This document shows positions 33,294 to 44,539 of a stretch of DNA of 64,000 bases, piece after piece. Positions within the stretch are counted from its first letter, which is position 1, and every line of letters begins with the position of its first letter. The translations under genes and the position numbers were made by a program. The notes beneath the pieces are model-generated. The model saw only the letters and a program-made list of their open reading frames with translations, made no database searches and had not been told where the DNA came from. Origin of the DNA: Rhizomys pruinosus (Eukaryota; Chordata; Mammalia; Rodentia; Spalacidae); assembly GCA_009823505.1 (NCBI GenBank), contig VZQC01012376.1, forward strand, positions 367,378-431,377, read 5' to 3'.

Positions 33294-34511
33294 TTTTTTC
33301 ACGTCCTGGGATCTTTCTGAGCCCACTGCTCAGCTTTCTGGATTACTCTCTTTTTATTTTCTTTTGAGTATTTCATGTGTAGACAATCACATCATCTGTA
33401 AATACAGCCAGTTTTATTTTTTCCTTCCTAATCCATACATTTTAAAATGTCTTTTTCTCATCTTATCGGGCCATCAGAACCAATGCTGACTGAGCCTGCT
33501 GAGAGCTGAGGTCTTTGTTTTGTCTCCCAAGTTTAAAAGGAAAACACTCCATCTTTACCCATCAAACACGATATATGTTTTGTAATTATTCATCATAAAT
33601 CTGTGGAAATTTCTTTCTATTGCTTTTTCTGAGACATTTTATCTATCATTGAATGGCTGTTATTTTGTTCAAATGGTTTTTCTTTCCTAAGTTATGGAAC
33701 TATGACATTTTCTTTAACTGTATAGTGAGGTAACTGTGTTAATATTTGTGTAATGAACCAATCTTGAATTTTTGGAACAAATCTTACTTGGGCAGGGTCT
33801 AGAGTTCATTTTTATATGCTACCGAACTCTGTATTCTAACATTTTTCTAGGGATTTGGGGGTCGGCATTTTTAGTTTTCTTCCCTCATTCCTCTTCCCCT
33901 TGTACTTTTTTTTCTCTTTTCTTACTGCCTTTGTTTGGTTTTTGTCTCAGGATAATAAGAAATCCCTGCCTATCCTATATCTATTTGTTGGAAGAGATTG
34001 TGTAGAACTGATATTAACTCTTCTTTAATATTTCATAAAAATTTTCTAGTAAAACACTCTAGGCCTGAAGTTTTCCTTCTTAGAAGTATGCAAATTTTGA
34101 ATTAAATTTCTTTGATAGTTAACTGATATTCGCATTTCCAACTTCATATTTGGTAAGTAGGTCATTCGTGTGTTTTTAAGGAATCAGTCTGTTTCTTCTA
34201 AATGCTCAAACTAAGGTATCTCAACTTGAGCAAACTATTCCCTCATTACCTCTTGATATCTGCACACTTTTTGGTAATAACCAATGTTCATTCTTAATAT
34301 TGGTACTTTTAATCTCTTTTTGTCAGACTAAATAAAGTTTATTAATTGCATCCAATTTTTTCCCAAGAATCCATTCCATATTTTGTTGATATTCCTTATT
34401 GTTTTCCAAATTTTGCTTTCTATTCTTTGGTATTTTCTACTTTGAATTTATATGGTTCACCCCCCCCCCCAGGTTGTTGAACTCGGCACTTAGATGATTA
34501 TTTTATTTATT

Positions 34512-34636
34512 TATTTTTTGTCTTTTTGAGACAGAAGCTCTCTGTAGCCCCAGCTGTCCTGGAACTCATTATGTAGACCAGGCTGGCCTTGAACTCATGG
34601 AGATCCACCTGCCTCTGCCTCCCAAGTGGAGGGATT
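34512..34636 (-). mobile_element. B1 SINE, truncated
   Basis: Antisense B1 from the T-rich tail 'gtctttttgagacagaagctc' to 'tgcctcccaagtggagggatt', lacking the first ~25 bp of the element. It is flanked by atgattattt (34,494 and 34,637). Confidence 0.92.
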
Positions 34637-34734
34637 ATGATTATTTAACACTTTTCCTTTTACTCAATGCATGCATCCAATGCTGTAGATTTCCTTTTCA
34701 GCCCTGTTTTAGCTGAATACAACAAATTCTGATA

Positions 34735-34788
34735 TGTTCTATTTTGGTCTTGTTTAGTTATTGTTCTATTTTGGTCTTGTTTAGTTAT
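34735..34788. repeat. 27-bp tandem duplication at an LTR edge
   Basis: Two perfect copies of a 27-bp unit starting 'tgttctattttggtcttg' and ending 'tttagttat' directly precede the LTR, which itself starts 'tgttctatttt'. The unit therefore contains the LTR's first bases plus its target sequence gttat. Confidence 0.9.
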
Positions 34789-34988
34789 TGTTCTATTTTA
34801 TTTTATTTTATTTTATTGTTTTATTTTGCTTTCTTATTGCTGTGGTAAAACATGATGATTAAAAGGAACTAAGGGGAGGAAAGAGTTTATTTCAGCTTAC
34901 ACTTTCAGGTAACACTGAGGGAAGTCAGAGCAGGAAGTCAGGGCAGGAACCTCAAGATAGTCACCGAAGCTGAGATCATGGAAGAAAG

Positions 34989-35045
<57 letters not shown>

Positions 35046-35272
35046 CACGTGTGCGCCCTTGCCCTTGCCCCACGCATATCTGCTCAGCTAGTTTTCTTGT
35101 ACATCCCAGGTGCACCTGCCTAAGGACAAAGCTTCCACATAGTAGGCTGGGCCCTCCCACCTTTATTGTCAATCAATACAATTCCTCACAGACATGACCA
35201 CAGAACAATCAGTCAGTGTCCCAAGTGAGACCCTGGGATGTGTTAAGTTGACACCCAAAGCAAGCTAGGGCA
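34789..35272 (-). mobile_element. MaLR/ERVL-type solo LTR, antisense
   Basis: It starts TGttctatttt and ends ...gctagggCA, with 5-bp target duplications gttat at 34,784-34,788 and 35,273-35,277. It holds an (ATTTT)n near the start and a (TC)n at 34,990-35,043 in the middle. The family layout ('ggggaggaaagagtttatttcagcttac', 'ctgggccctcccacc', 'gttaagttgacac') matches the copy at 53,748. Confidence 0.88.
34990..35043. repeat. (TC)n microsatellite inside an LTR
   Basis: Pure dinucleotide run of about 54 bp; overlapping frames give only Arg/Glu peptides. Confidence 0.98.
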
Positions 35273-35419
35273 GTTATTTTTTATTGTTCTTGACAGTTCT
35301 TCATTGACACATGGGTTTTAGGAATGTATTGTTTCACATTCAAGTGTTTGGAAAGTTTTTAATTATCTTTTGTGTCAGTTTCTAGTTTGAGTGCATTTTG
35401 ACAGAAGAACATGCAATTT

Positions 35420-35577
35420 AGTTGGGCATGGTGATACATGCTTTTAATCTTAGCACTCAGGAGGCAGAACTTGAACTCACTCTGTAAATTCAAGGCCACT
35501 TGGTCTACACAGCCTGGACTCTGTAGTGAGACCCTGTATCAAAATATAAACAAAAACCAGAAAAGAAAACAAAATGC
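35420..35577 (+). mobile_element. B1 SINE, older
   Basis: 'gttgggcatggtgatacatgcttttaatcttagcactcaggaggcag' to '...gagaccctgtatcaaaat' plus an A-rich tail. 12-bp perfect duplications aacatgcaattt lie at 35,408-35,419 and 35,578-35,589. Many point changes. Confidence 0.92.
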
Positions 35578-35614
35578 AACATGCAATTTGTGATCCTACT
35601 TTTTATAGCTTTTG

Positions 35615-35985
35615 TCACAGTTTAAATGAGAAATGTTCCCACAGGCTCATGTGCTGAATACTCACTCCTTAGCTGCTGGTGTATTGGAGTAGATTCTGAA
35701 AAATTTAAAGGATGCTTCCTAGTTGGAAGACAATGGGGGTGGACCTTTGAAGGTCAGATCTGGTCTCTAGCCTTATCCTAGGTCACTGCTTCTCTCTGTC
35801 ATGAGGTAATCAGCTTCTTCCATCTCAGGTTCCTGCTGCCCTGATATTATGCTTTTACCATCATGAGCCCCAAATCAACACAGCCAAGATTCTGGAATCT
35901 CAGAAACCATGAGCCAAAATAAATATATTTGTATTTAAGCTATTCTTTGTGTATTTTGGTGAGAGCCAAGCAAAAGTTACTAATA
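35615..35985 (+). mobile_element. MaLR (ORR1/MT-like) solo LTR, sense
   Basis: Order: 'cacaggctcatgtgctgaatactcactcc', 'ggacctttgaaggtcag', 'ccatgagccaaaataaatatatttgtatttaagctattctttg', 'ttttggtgagagccaagcaaaagttactaata'. The AATAAA polyadenylation signal and the ending are typical of rodent MaLR LTRs. Confidence 0.8.
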
Positions 35986-36406
35986 TATGTCTATTGAACT
36001 AATATTGAATGTTATGGACCAACATACAGTCTACAGTGGTGTATGTTTCACGAGAATTTGAAGCATATGTATGTTTTACTGTTATTGGGAGGAATGCTAT
36101 TGGGTCAATCAGGGAAATGCTGATTCAGTTCTGTTGTTAATAGTATTGTTGAATTCTTCTGTACCTTTGCTATTTTTTTGCCCCATGTTTATGTCAGTTA
36201 TTAAGAGAGAGTTTCTTAAACATTAAACTGTAATTGTGAGTTTACAGACTTCTACTTCCTCTTCTATAAGCTTTTGGCTCACATGTTCTGAAGTCTGTTG
36301 TCAGTGTACACATAGGCAGTATTGACCCTTTCTGCATTATAAAATGTCTCTCCCTGTCTCTGACATTTTCTTTGATTTGAATTCTATTTTAGTGGGTAGT
36401 AATATC

Positions 36407-36766
36407 TGTATCAGTCACTTTTCTGTTGCTGTGATTAAACCACCATGAAATTATAAAAGGAAGAGTTTATTTGAGCTTATGATTGATAGTTCCAGGGAAT
36501 TAGAGTCCATTGTGGCAGGGAGGCATGGTGGCAGGAGCTGGGGCAGAAAGCTGAGGTTCACATCTTCAAGTGGGCATAGGAAGAAAAGAGAGCAACTGGA
36601 GACTGGCAAGGCTTTTTGAACTCTGTAAGCCTGCACACAGTGATGTACTTACTTCCTCTAGCATGGCCTCACCTTCTAAGACCACCCAAAACAGCACCAC
36701 TAACTGGGGACAAAAATGTCTGGATGCTTGAAGCCTGTGGGGGACATTCTCATTCAAACTACCACA
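36407..36766 (-). repeat. 3' LTR of the split provirus
   Basis: Starts TGtatcagtcac and ends ctaccaCA in plus-strand view. Contains 'gttgctgtgattaaaccaccatg', 'ttccagggaattagagtcc' and 'cccaaaacagcaccactaactgggga'. The purine-rich stretch on the minus strand just inside (ggggccagggagtgga, 36,769-36,784) fits a polypurine tract. Confidence 0.85.
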
Positions 36767-37429
36767 ATCCACTCCCTGGCCCCATAGGCTTATGACCTTA
36801 TAAAATGCAAAATTTGTTTGATCCAACCTTAAAAGTCCCCATAGTTTTACCAGTTTCAATACTATTCAAAAGTCTAGAGTCCAAAGATTCTTCTGAGATG
36901 CAAGACAATCTCTTAACTGTAAGCTCCTGTAAAATCAAAAGACACATTGCATACTTTCAGAATACAGTGGAACTGAATACACATTTTCAAAAGGGAGGAA
37001 TAGAGCCATAGTGAGGAAATATAGGACCGAAACTAGACCACCAGTAGGCAAACACCAAGTCCAGCAGGTCCATGTGAGACTTCTGGGACTTTACTTCCAA
37101 AGGGCTTAGATGGCTCAGCTCTTCCAGCTTTGCGTGCAACATACATCTCTTTCTTAGGATGGTACCACTTCCTGTTTGCAGCTCTCCATGGCAAATATCT
37201 CACAGCTCTAGCATCTCAAATGTCTTCTTGGAGTCTCCACCACCAACCAGCCTGCACCTTCACACCTTCATGCAGTGGCTTATCAGGGCCTTCTCTATGC
37301 AGGGATGCCCCAACTGCACTCTGCCTGGCCTCAGTGGCTTTCTGAAACTGCAGAGGAAGAACTGATGACACCTTCACTCTTGCATCCTTTATACCTCTAA
37401 AGCCAGCACCACGGGAATGAAACTGCCAA
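36767..37429 (-). mobile_element. provirus internal region, 3' part
   Basis: Antisense non-coding internal sequence ('cataggcttatgacc', 'aaaagtccccatagttttacc', 'cttctgagatgcaagacaatctc', 'ctgtttgcagctctccatgg') that runs without a break from the 3' LTR to the L1 5' end. I see no envelope or polymerase motif. Confidence 0.65.
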
Positions 37430-37940
37430 GGGAGATCTCCCAAGACCAACTGAAGCATAGGTAGGTAGGAGCTGGGTGCTTCAGGAAGGCGGATTGTTGT
37501 TTGATTGAATCTAGTTGTCTTTGGATTGATTGGATTTTGTGACTGTGTGAGTGGAGTTATCCTCCCAGCTGGTATAAAAGGTGGGTTTGTGTGAGTCTTG
37601 AGATCAGAGATCTTCCAAGACCACCTGAAGCACAGGTAGGTAGGAGCTAGGTGCTTCAGCAAGGCGGATTGTTGTTAGATTTAATCTAGTTGTCTTTGGC
37701 TTGATTGGCTTTTGTGGCTGTGGAGGTAGAGATATCCTCCCAGCTGGTATAAAAGGTGGGTTTGTGTGAGTCTTCAGATCAGAGATCTCCCAAGACTACC
37801 TGAAGCACAGGTAGGTAGGAGCTGGGTGCTTCAGCAAGGCAGAGTGTTGTTTGATTTAATCTAGTTGTCTTTGGATTGATTGGCTTTTGTGGCTGTGGGG
37901 GTGGAGTTATCCTCGCAGCTGGTATAAAAGGTGGGTTTGT
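37430..37940 (+). promoter_or_regulatory. L1 promoter: three tandem ~175-bp monomers
   Basis: Monomers at about 37,430-37,604, 37,605-37,779 and 37,780-37,940. Landmarks recur at fixed spacing: gtaggtagga at 37,461, 37,636 and 37,811, and ggtataaaagg at 37,571, 37,745 and 37,921. Each has a TATA-like tataaaag and a 'ttgattggcttttgtg'-type stretch. Tandem promoter monomers are a known trait of several rodent L1 lineages; this ~175-bp type is not the mouse A/F/Tf monomer as I remember it. Confidence 0.85.
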
Positions 37941-38111
37941 AAAGAACACTCCCCCCCACCCTCTACCCCCACCCCTGCCAAGTGGGATTACAAAGGCATC
38001 TGAAGGAGACAAGCAAAGCAAGCCTTCAACACAGTGAAGAGGCATTTGGGACTCACATTGGAATACAGGCAAGGAGAAGCCCATATGCCAGGAGCACCAA
38101 GAAGAGACAAT

Positions 38112-39213
38112 ATGGGAAAAGTACAGGATAATCCCACACCAAGCTCTACCGACCCTGTGGAAGATTCCTACAGTGGGATCCCCCTGGGGATGGCCCAGGA
38201 CACAGATATCAGAAGCAAAATTGTGAACATACTTAAAGAAGTACAAGATTATAAAAAGCAAATCAAAGAATTAAGAAAAAAGAATGAAGAACTCAAGGAG
38301 GACTTAGAGAGAGAGAATGACAAACTCCAAAAGGAAGTGGAAACACTGAAAAGATACCATGCTGAAAAAGATAAGGAAACCAACCAGTGAAGCAAAGAGC
38401 TACAGGAAGAGATTGAGAAGCTCTAAAAGTAAATAGATATACTAAAGACATCAGAAGAGGAAATGAAAAAGGAAATCAAACACTCATCCAATCAAGAGGA
38501 AAGGAATGGAAAAAGCCCCAGAAGAAGAATGGAGGAAGCAGAACAAAGAATATTAGACCTGGGAGATAACACAGAATAAATAAAAACCTCAAGTAAAGAT
38601 TATGAAAAATTTAAAAATACACAAAAGTGGAACAACCAGGAACTGTGGGACACTATGAAAAGATCAAACCTCCACATCATAGAAATAGAGGAAGGAGAAG
38701 AATGCCAAGAGAATGGTATTGATCAGATCTTCAACAGAATAATAGATGAAAATTTCCCCAAACTAAAAAAAGGACAAACCAATACAAATACAAGAAGCAC
38801 ATAGAATTCCAAACGGACAAGATCAGAAAAGAAACTCTCCACACCACATCATAGTTAAAATGATAGACACCCAAAACAAAGACAAAATCCATAAAGCCAC
38901 AAGAGAAAAACAAGTGACCTATAAGGGGAAACCTATCAGAATTACAACTGACTTCTCAGTGCAAACTATGAAAGCAAGAAGAATGTGGAGCAAAGCATTC
39001 GCAGTGCTAAAGGACAGTAGGTGCCAACCCAGGTTACTATACCCAGCAAAAATGTCAATTATAGTTGAAGGAGAGAGAAAAACCTTCCATGACATAAACA
39101 ACTTGAAAGAATACATGTCCAGAAAACCAACCCTTCAGAGAATACTTGAAGCAATTCAAAGGACAGAAGAAAGGAGCAGCTATCCCCAGGCACCTAGAAA
39201 GAGAAATCAATAA
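38112..39213 (+). pseudogene. L1 ORF1 (RNA-binding protein), broken
   Basis: The likely start is ATG at 38,112 (MGKVQDNPTPSS); upstream in-frame ATG at 38,085 is possible. N-terminal region, then a Lys/Glu-rich coiled coil (LKEVQDYKKQIKELRKKNEE), then after breaks the conserved C-terminal RNA-binding part: TYKGKPIRITTDFS at 38,920-38,960, then RLLYPAKMS and KPTLQRILEAI near 39,130-39,160. The first stop, TGA at 38,388, replaces CGA in the copy at 63 kb, a CpG transition. A second stop and a frameshift follow within 40 bp. Confidence 0.88.
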
Positions 39214-39252
39214 AGGCATAACTGCAGAAGTGGAAACCTAAACCCAAACTGC

Positions 39253-42200
39253 AAATGGATAATAAGGCAAAAGGAAGCCACACAAACCTATCAGTCATAA
39301 CCTTAAGTATTAATGGACTAAATTCCCCAATCAAAAGACATAGACTGAGAGATTGGATTACGAAACAAAACCCATCCAAATGCTGTCTACAAGAAATACA
39401 TCTTACTTACAAGGACAGGCATCACCTTAAAGTGAAAGGTTGGAAAAAAATATTCCAAGCAAGGGCTAGAGAGATGGCCTAGCGGTTAAGAGCACCGACC
39501 GCTCTTGCAGAGGACCCGGGTTCGATCCCCAGCACCCACATGGCGGCCGAGAACCATCTGAAACTCCAATTCCAGGAGAACTCCAGCTCCAGGGGAATCT
39601 GAGACCCTCTTCTGACCTCCGCAGCATTGCACAACACGGGTGCACAAACTTGCATGCAGACAGTACATTCATACACATACAGAAATAAATAAAATTAATT
39701 AAAAAAAATATTCCAAGCAAATGGTATCAAAAAGAAAGCAGGTGTTGCTATTTTAATATCAGACAAAACAGACTTCAAAGTAAAAGAAATCAGAAGAGAC
39801 AAAGAAGGCCATTACATTTTTATCAAAGGAACAATTCACCAAGAAGATTTCACAATTATAAATATATATGCCTCAAACTCTGGTGCACCAAACTTTATAA
39901 AGACAATTCTCCAGGACCACAAGTCACAGACTAACCCCAGTACACTCATAGTAGGGACTTCAATACCCCACTAGCACTTTGGATAGGTCAACAGGACAAA
40001 AAAAACAGAAGAGACATCTGAAATGAAAGATATGATACACCAAATGTGACCTCAATAGAACCTTCTACCAAATATTCCACCCTAATACCAGAGAATAACA
40101 CTTTCACTCACACCCCACGGAAAATTCTCCAAAATCCACCAAAATACTGGGACACAGAAGAAACCTCCACAAATACACAAGAATTGAAATAATTTGCATG
40201 CATTCTATCAGAACCACAGTGTCAATAAAGCTCAACATCAACATCAGGATAAGCCCTACTGCCTACAAGAACACATGGAGACTAAACAACCACACTCTTG
40301 AATAAGAATGGGTCAAGGAAGAGATAAAGAAAGAAAGCAAAAGCATTCCTGGAAACTGAATGACAGTGACAATACAACACAACAAACACTATGGGATACC
40401 TTAAAAGCAGTCAGAGGGGAAGTTTATAGCTCTGGGTGCCTTACATTAGAAAACAGAAAGCACAAGTGAATGATCTAACACTGAGCTAAAAAGCACTTGA
40501 GAGGCAACAAACCAGATGAACCCTAAACGCAACAGACAGGAAGAAATACAAAAATCAGAACATAAACAATTGAAATAGAAACAAAGAAAACAATACAAAA
40601 AATCAATGAATCCAAAATAGTTCTTTGAAAGAGATAAACAAATAGTACAGACCTCTAGACAAGTTAACCAAAAGAATGAAGGAACAACCCCAAATCAATG
40701 CAATCTGTGATGAAAGGGAATATTATCACATCAGACAATGAAAGATCCAGAAAATCATAGGGGACTACTTCAAAAACCTCTACTTTACCAAGTTTGAAAA
40801 CCAGAAGAAATGGATGAATATCTGAAATCCTGGGAATCACCAAAACTCAACCAAGAAGAGATCGACTGCTTAAACAGACCCATTAATATATGAAGAAATT
40901 GAAGATGTAATAAGAAACCTCCCAACTAAAAAAATCCCGGCCAGACGGTTTCATGGAAGTTCTATTCAAACATTTCAAAAATACCTACAACCATTATTAC
41001 TGAACATGTTTAGAAGGATACAATAGAGGGAATTCGTCCAAATTCCTTTATGAAGCCAGCATCACTCTATTACCAAAACCAGGGAAAGATACAACTAAAA
41101 AGGGAACTATGACCCATCTCCCTATGAACACAGATGACAAAATCTCAACAGGATACTGGCAAATCACATACAGACCATGTCAAGAAGATCATCCCTCATA
41201 ACCAAGTTGGATTCATACAGAAGATGCAGGGATGGTTCAATATGAAAATCAATAAACACATACAAACACATAATGGAATGAGAACAAACCACAACCATCA
41301 TCAATTGATGCTGAAAAAAGCTTTGACAAAAATCCAGCATCCCTTCATGCTTAAAGTTCCTAGAGAGATTGTATTGGGGGGATCATTCCTAATATAATCA
41401 AGCCATATACAGGACACCACAGCCAATATATCATCCTAAATGTGGGAAATGACAGAAACATTCCCTTTAAAGGTAGGAACTCTGCAAGGCTGCCCCCTGT
41501 CACCACTCCTCTTCAGTATAGTGCTTGAAACACTAGCCAGAGCAATAAGGCAATTAAAGGAGTACTAATTGGAAATGAGGAAGTCAAGCTATCCCTATTT
41601 GCTGATGATATTATTGTTTACTTAAGGGATGCTAAACACCACCAGAAAGCTCCTAGAAACAGATTAAACAGCTTCAGCAAAGTGGCAGGATACAAAATTA
41701 GCCTAAAAAAATAGTGGCCTTTCTTTACACCAACACAAAGCAACTGGAGAAGGAATTCAAAGAGACCTTCCCACTCACAATAGCCTCAAAACATAAAATA
41801 CCTAGGAACAAACAACCAAGACACCAATGATCTTACAACAAAAATTTTAAACCCTTAAGAAAGAAATTGAAGAAGACATCAGAAGATGGAAAAAACCTCC
41901 CATGCCTCATGGATGGGGAAAGAATAACATGTAAAACTGTCCATTATACCCCAACATCTTGATATGGATTTAAATGCAATCCCAATTAAAATCCCCAAGA
42001 GTTTCTTCACAGGCTTGGAAAAAAAAGTCCTTAAATTCATTTGGAAAAACAAAAGACCCTGAATAGCCAAAACAACTCTGAGTGAAAAGAGGAACGCAGG
42101 GAGGATCTCTATACCAGACTTCAAACTATACTACAGGGCTATAGTCATAAAAACAGCTTGGTACTGGCACAAAAACAGACCTGTTGACCAATGGAACAAA

Positions 42201-43167
42201 ACTGAAGATCCAAACTTCAGCACATACAATTTCAGTCATCTCATATTTGTCAAGGGGCCCAAGAAGACACAATGGAGAAAAGACAGCATCTTAAGCAAGT
42301 GGTGTTGGCAAAACTGGATCACCACTGGTAGAAGAATGAAATTAAACCCCTACCTCTCGCCCTGTACAAAAGTCAACTCCAGATGGATCAAAGACCTCAA
42401 TGTGAAACCCAAAACTCTGAAGGTGATAGATGAAAATGTTTGCAGCAGACCACAGGACATAGGCGTAGGAAAAGACTTCCTAAATCAGACAACAGCTGAG
42501 CAAGAATTAAGGTTGACAACAGACAAATGGGATCTCATTAAACTCAAAAGCTTCTGTACATCAAAAGTAACAATCAAGGAAGTGAAGAGAAATCCCCAGA
42601 GTAGGAGGAAATTTTCACCGCACAAACATCTGACAAAGCATTGATTTCCAGAATATATAAACTACTCAAAAGACAAAGAAGAAAGTAAACAAATGACCTA
42701 CTCAATAGATGGAGCAAAGAGCTGAACATAGACTTCACAAGTGACAAATTAGAGATGGCTCAGAAACATCTTTAATCCTTAAGAAATGCAAATCAAAACC
42801 ACTTTAAGATATCATCTTACTCCAATAAGACTGTCTAGGATCAAGAAAACAAATGATACTAAGTGCTGGAGAGGTTGTGGGATAAAGAGGAACACTCATC
42901 CACTGCTGGTGGGAATGTAAACTCACACAGCCACTGTGGAAAGCAGTGTGGAGAACTCTTGGAAGACTTGGAATGAACTTGCCACCTGACCCAGCCATAC
43001 CACTCCTAGGCATGTACCCACAAGACTCACCCCACCACAGAGATACATCCACAACCATGTTTATTTCAGCTCCCTTCAAAATAGCAAGGACCTGGAATCA
43101 ACCCAAATGCCCCTCAACTGATCTGTGGATAGAGAAAATGTGGTATATCTACACAATGGAGTTCTAA
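39253..43167 (+). pseudogene. L1 ORF2 (endonuclease and reverse transcriptase), broken
   Basis: It starts near the ATG at 39,255 with endonuclease-type residues (LSINGLNSPIKRHRLRDWI, CCLQEIHL), is split by a B2 at 39,463, and continues to TAA at 43,165. The reverse transcriptase FADD motif is intact at 41,598-41,609 (LFADDIIVY). The 3' part reads KVNSRWIKDLNVKPKTLK and TWNQPKCPSTDLW. Many stops and indels make it non-functional. Confidence 0.9.
39463..39701 (+). mobile_element. B2/B3-type SINE inside L1 ORF2, young
   Basis: Perfect 19-bp target duplication aaaaaaatattccaagcaa (39,444-39,462 and 39,702-39,720). Intact A box (tggcctagcgg) and B box (gggttcgatcccc), lineage tail and A-rich end. 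The insertion splits the endonuclease domain. Confidence 0.98.
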
Positions 43168-43380
43168 GCAGCAGTAAAGAAAGATGACATCATGAGCTTT
43201 GCAGGAAAATGGCTGGAGCTAGAAGACATCATGCTGAGCGAAGTAACACAGTCCCAGAAAAACAAATGGTGAATGGTATCCCTCATCTGTGGATGCTAGT
43301 GCCAATTACCTTGTTGTAAGTATTTCTTTTGCACAGCCCCTTGAATTTTGTCCAAGTAGTTGAAAGTGATGCATATTGGC

Positions 43381-43406
43381 AACAACAACAACAACAACAA
43401 CAACAA
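43381..43406. repeat. (AAC)n in the L1 3' UTR
   Basis: About 26 bp of aac units inside the L1 3' untranslated region. Confidence 0.95.
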
Positions 43407-43589
43407 ACGACTAACATAGAAAGAACTGCATCAAAAACTGACTGAAACAGTGAACTTCTGCTCAAAAACGTCAACTTCCCAATGGAGAATATTGAGAAAG
43501 ACTGAGAAAGAGATGAAAAGCATGTTTGGGCAGAATGCATGAGCTCTGGTGGGGTGGGGGCATGGGTCTAGATTTGAAAATAATCTTGT

Positions 43590-43592
<3 letters not shown>

Positions 43593-43632
<40 letters not shown>
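43593..43632. repeat. (AT)n at the L1 3' end
   Basis: About 40 bp of pure AT where a poly(A) tail would be expected. The antisense L1 end at 4,655 has the same feature. Confidence 0.97.
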
Positions 43633-43636
<4 letters not shown>

Positions 43637-43637
<1 letters not shown>

Positions 43638-43851
43638 ATCAAATTATCAAAAGTGCCGATTGCCCTTCCAGAGGACCCGGGTTCGATCCCCAGCACCCAC
43701 ATGGCAGCTGAGAACCGTCTGTAACTCCAGTTCCAGAAGAACTCCAGTTCCAGGGGAATCTGACACCCTCTTCTGACTTCCAAGGGAGGTCTGTGCACCT
43801 GTGTTCCCAGGACAGTACATTCATACACATAGAAAATAAATTTAAAAAGAA
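43637..43851 (+). mobile_element. B2/B3-type SINE, 5'-eroded, at the L1 tail
   Basis: From about 'caaaagtgccgattgcccttccagagg' through an intact B box (gggttcgatcccc) and duplicated 'agaactccagttccagggg' to 'gtacattcatacacatagaaaataaattt'. The first ~20-25 bp of the element are missing or replaced by the (AT)n. Confidence 0.9.
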
Positions 43852-43984
43852 GAAAGTCCCAAGAGTTTGGCTATAAGTTTGAGATGGACCCTGGCGTACT
43901 TCAACCACATTCACAGCTTTTCTCTGCCCTGGACTTGTTGGAATAGAAAACCCATTCAGTATATTCCTTTCAGAAGCTGCAGGC

Positions 43985-44498
43985 TTAGCTGGGTGGTCCT
44001 ACCCTGAAAGTCCTCTCTCTGTTGCTTTCTTGTAAGTCTCTAGGCCTCTCCTTAATCACTTTAATATCTTTATCAAAGGGATCCTCTCCTTCCTCATGTG
44101 CCTTGGCTCTAACATTTATCTTCCTAGTGTACTTTTCCAATTCAAACTCTATATTCTGCATTTCTCTCTGCTCCATTTGCTTTTTCACTGTAGATCTGTA
44201 TAACATTAACCATTAAAAGCCGCGCCACCATTTCTACACTTGGCTGTCTTGAAATATCCTCTGCCAAAGACATAAGTTCATTGCTTTTCAACTTATCCTC
44301 AGGAAAGCATTTGGGCTGTTGGCCAACTCCAGCCAGACTCTTTGCCAAGATATTCCAGTTGCTGCTCAAGTCCTTATTTTCCTCTGGTACTGCATTTTTC
44401 TCAGCACTGCTTTCTTCCATTAAGCTTTCCTTACAGCAGTCAATAGCCTTTGTAGCCCAAAGTTCCAAAGTCTTCCACATTTCTCCAAACACCTGCAT
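43985..44498 (-). pseudogene. provirus gag-like leader frame, frameshifted
   Basis: On the minus strand a frame opens just after the primer binding site. Its first ATG is at 44,498, it is rich in Glu/Lys and runs to 44,142. A second overlapping frame (44,206-43,985, charged, ending RTFRVGPPS) looks like its continuation after a frameshift. It has no recognised catalytic motif. The position fits a gag-type region of a MaLR/ERVL internal sequence, but I identify it by place and not by domain. Confidence 0.45.
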
Positions 44499-44523
44499 AG
44501 TTAGGTTCTTCACAGCCCAAAGC

Positions 44524-44539
44524 ACCCCTTCTGATACCA
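44524..44539 (-). other. candidate primer binding site of the provirus
   Basis: The minus strand reads tggtatcagaaggggt directly inside the 5' LTR. A start TGG plus 'tatcagaag' is the form of ERVL/MaLR primer binding sites as I remember them. Confidence 0.6.

Larger units (their letters stand above)
37430..43592 (+). mobile_element. full-length L1 retrotransposon inside the provirus
   Basis: Three 5' monomers, a unique 5' UTR, degraded ORF1 and ORF2 and a 3' UTR: about 5.9 kb without the inserted B2. The candidate target duplication is gaaactgccaag (37,418-37,429) and gaaagtcccaag (43,852-43,863), 10 of 12 identical. If correct, the B2-like piece at the 3' end entered after or together with the L1. 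Not mobile: ORF1 has early stops and ORF2 many. Confidence 0.9.

Noticed and set aside
31962..33326. 454-codon minus-strand open frame as a repeat protein gene
   Set aside because: It is the 54-bp minisatellite read in a frame without stops; the start and end lie in decayed L1 sequence and one plus-strand frame is open too.
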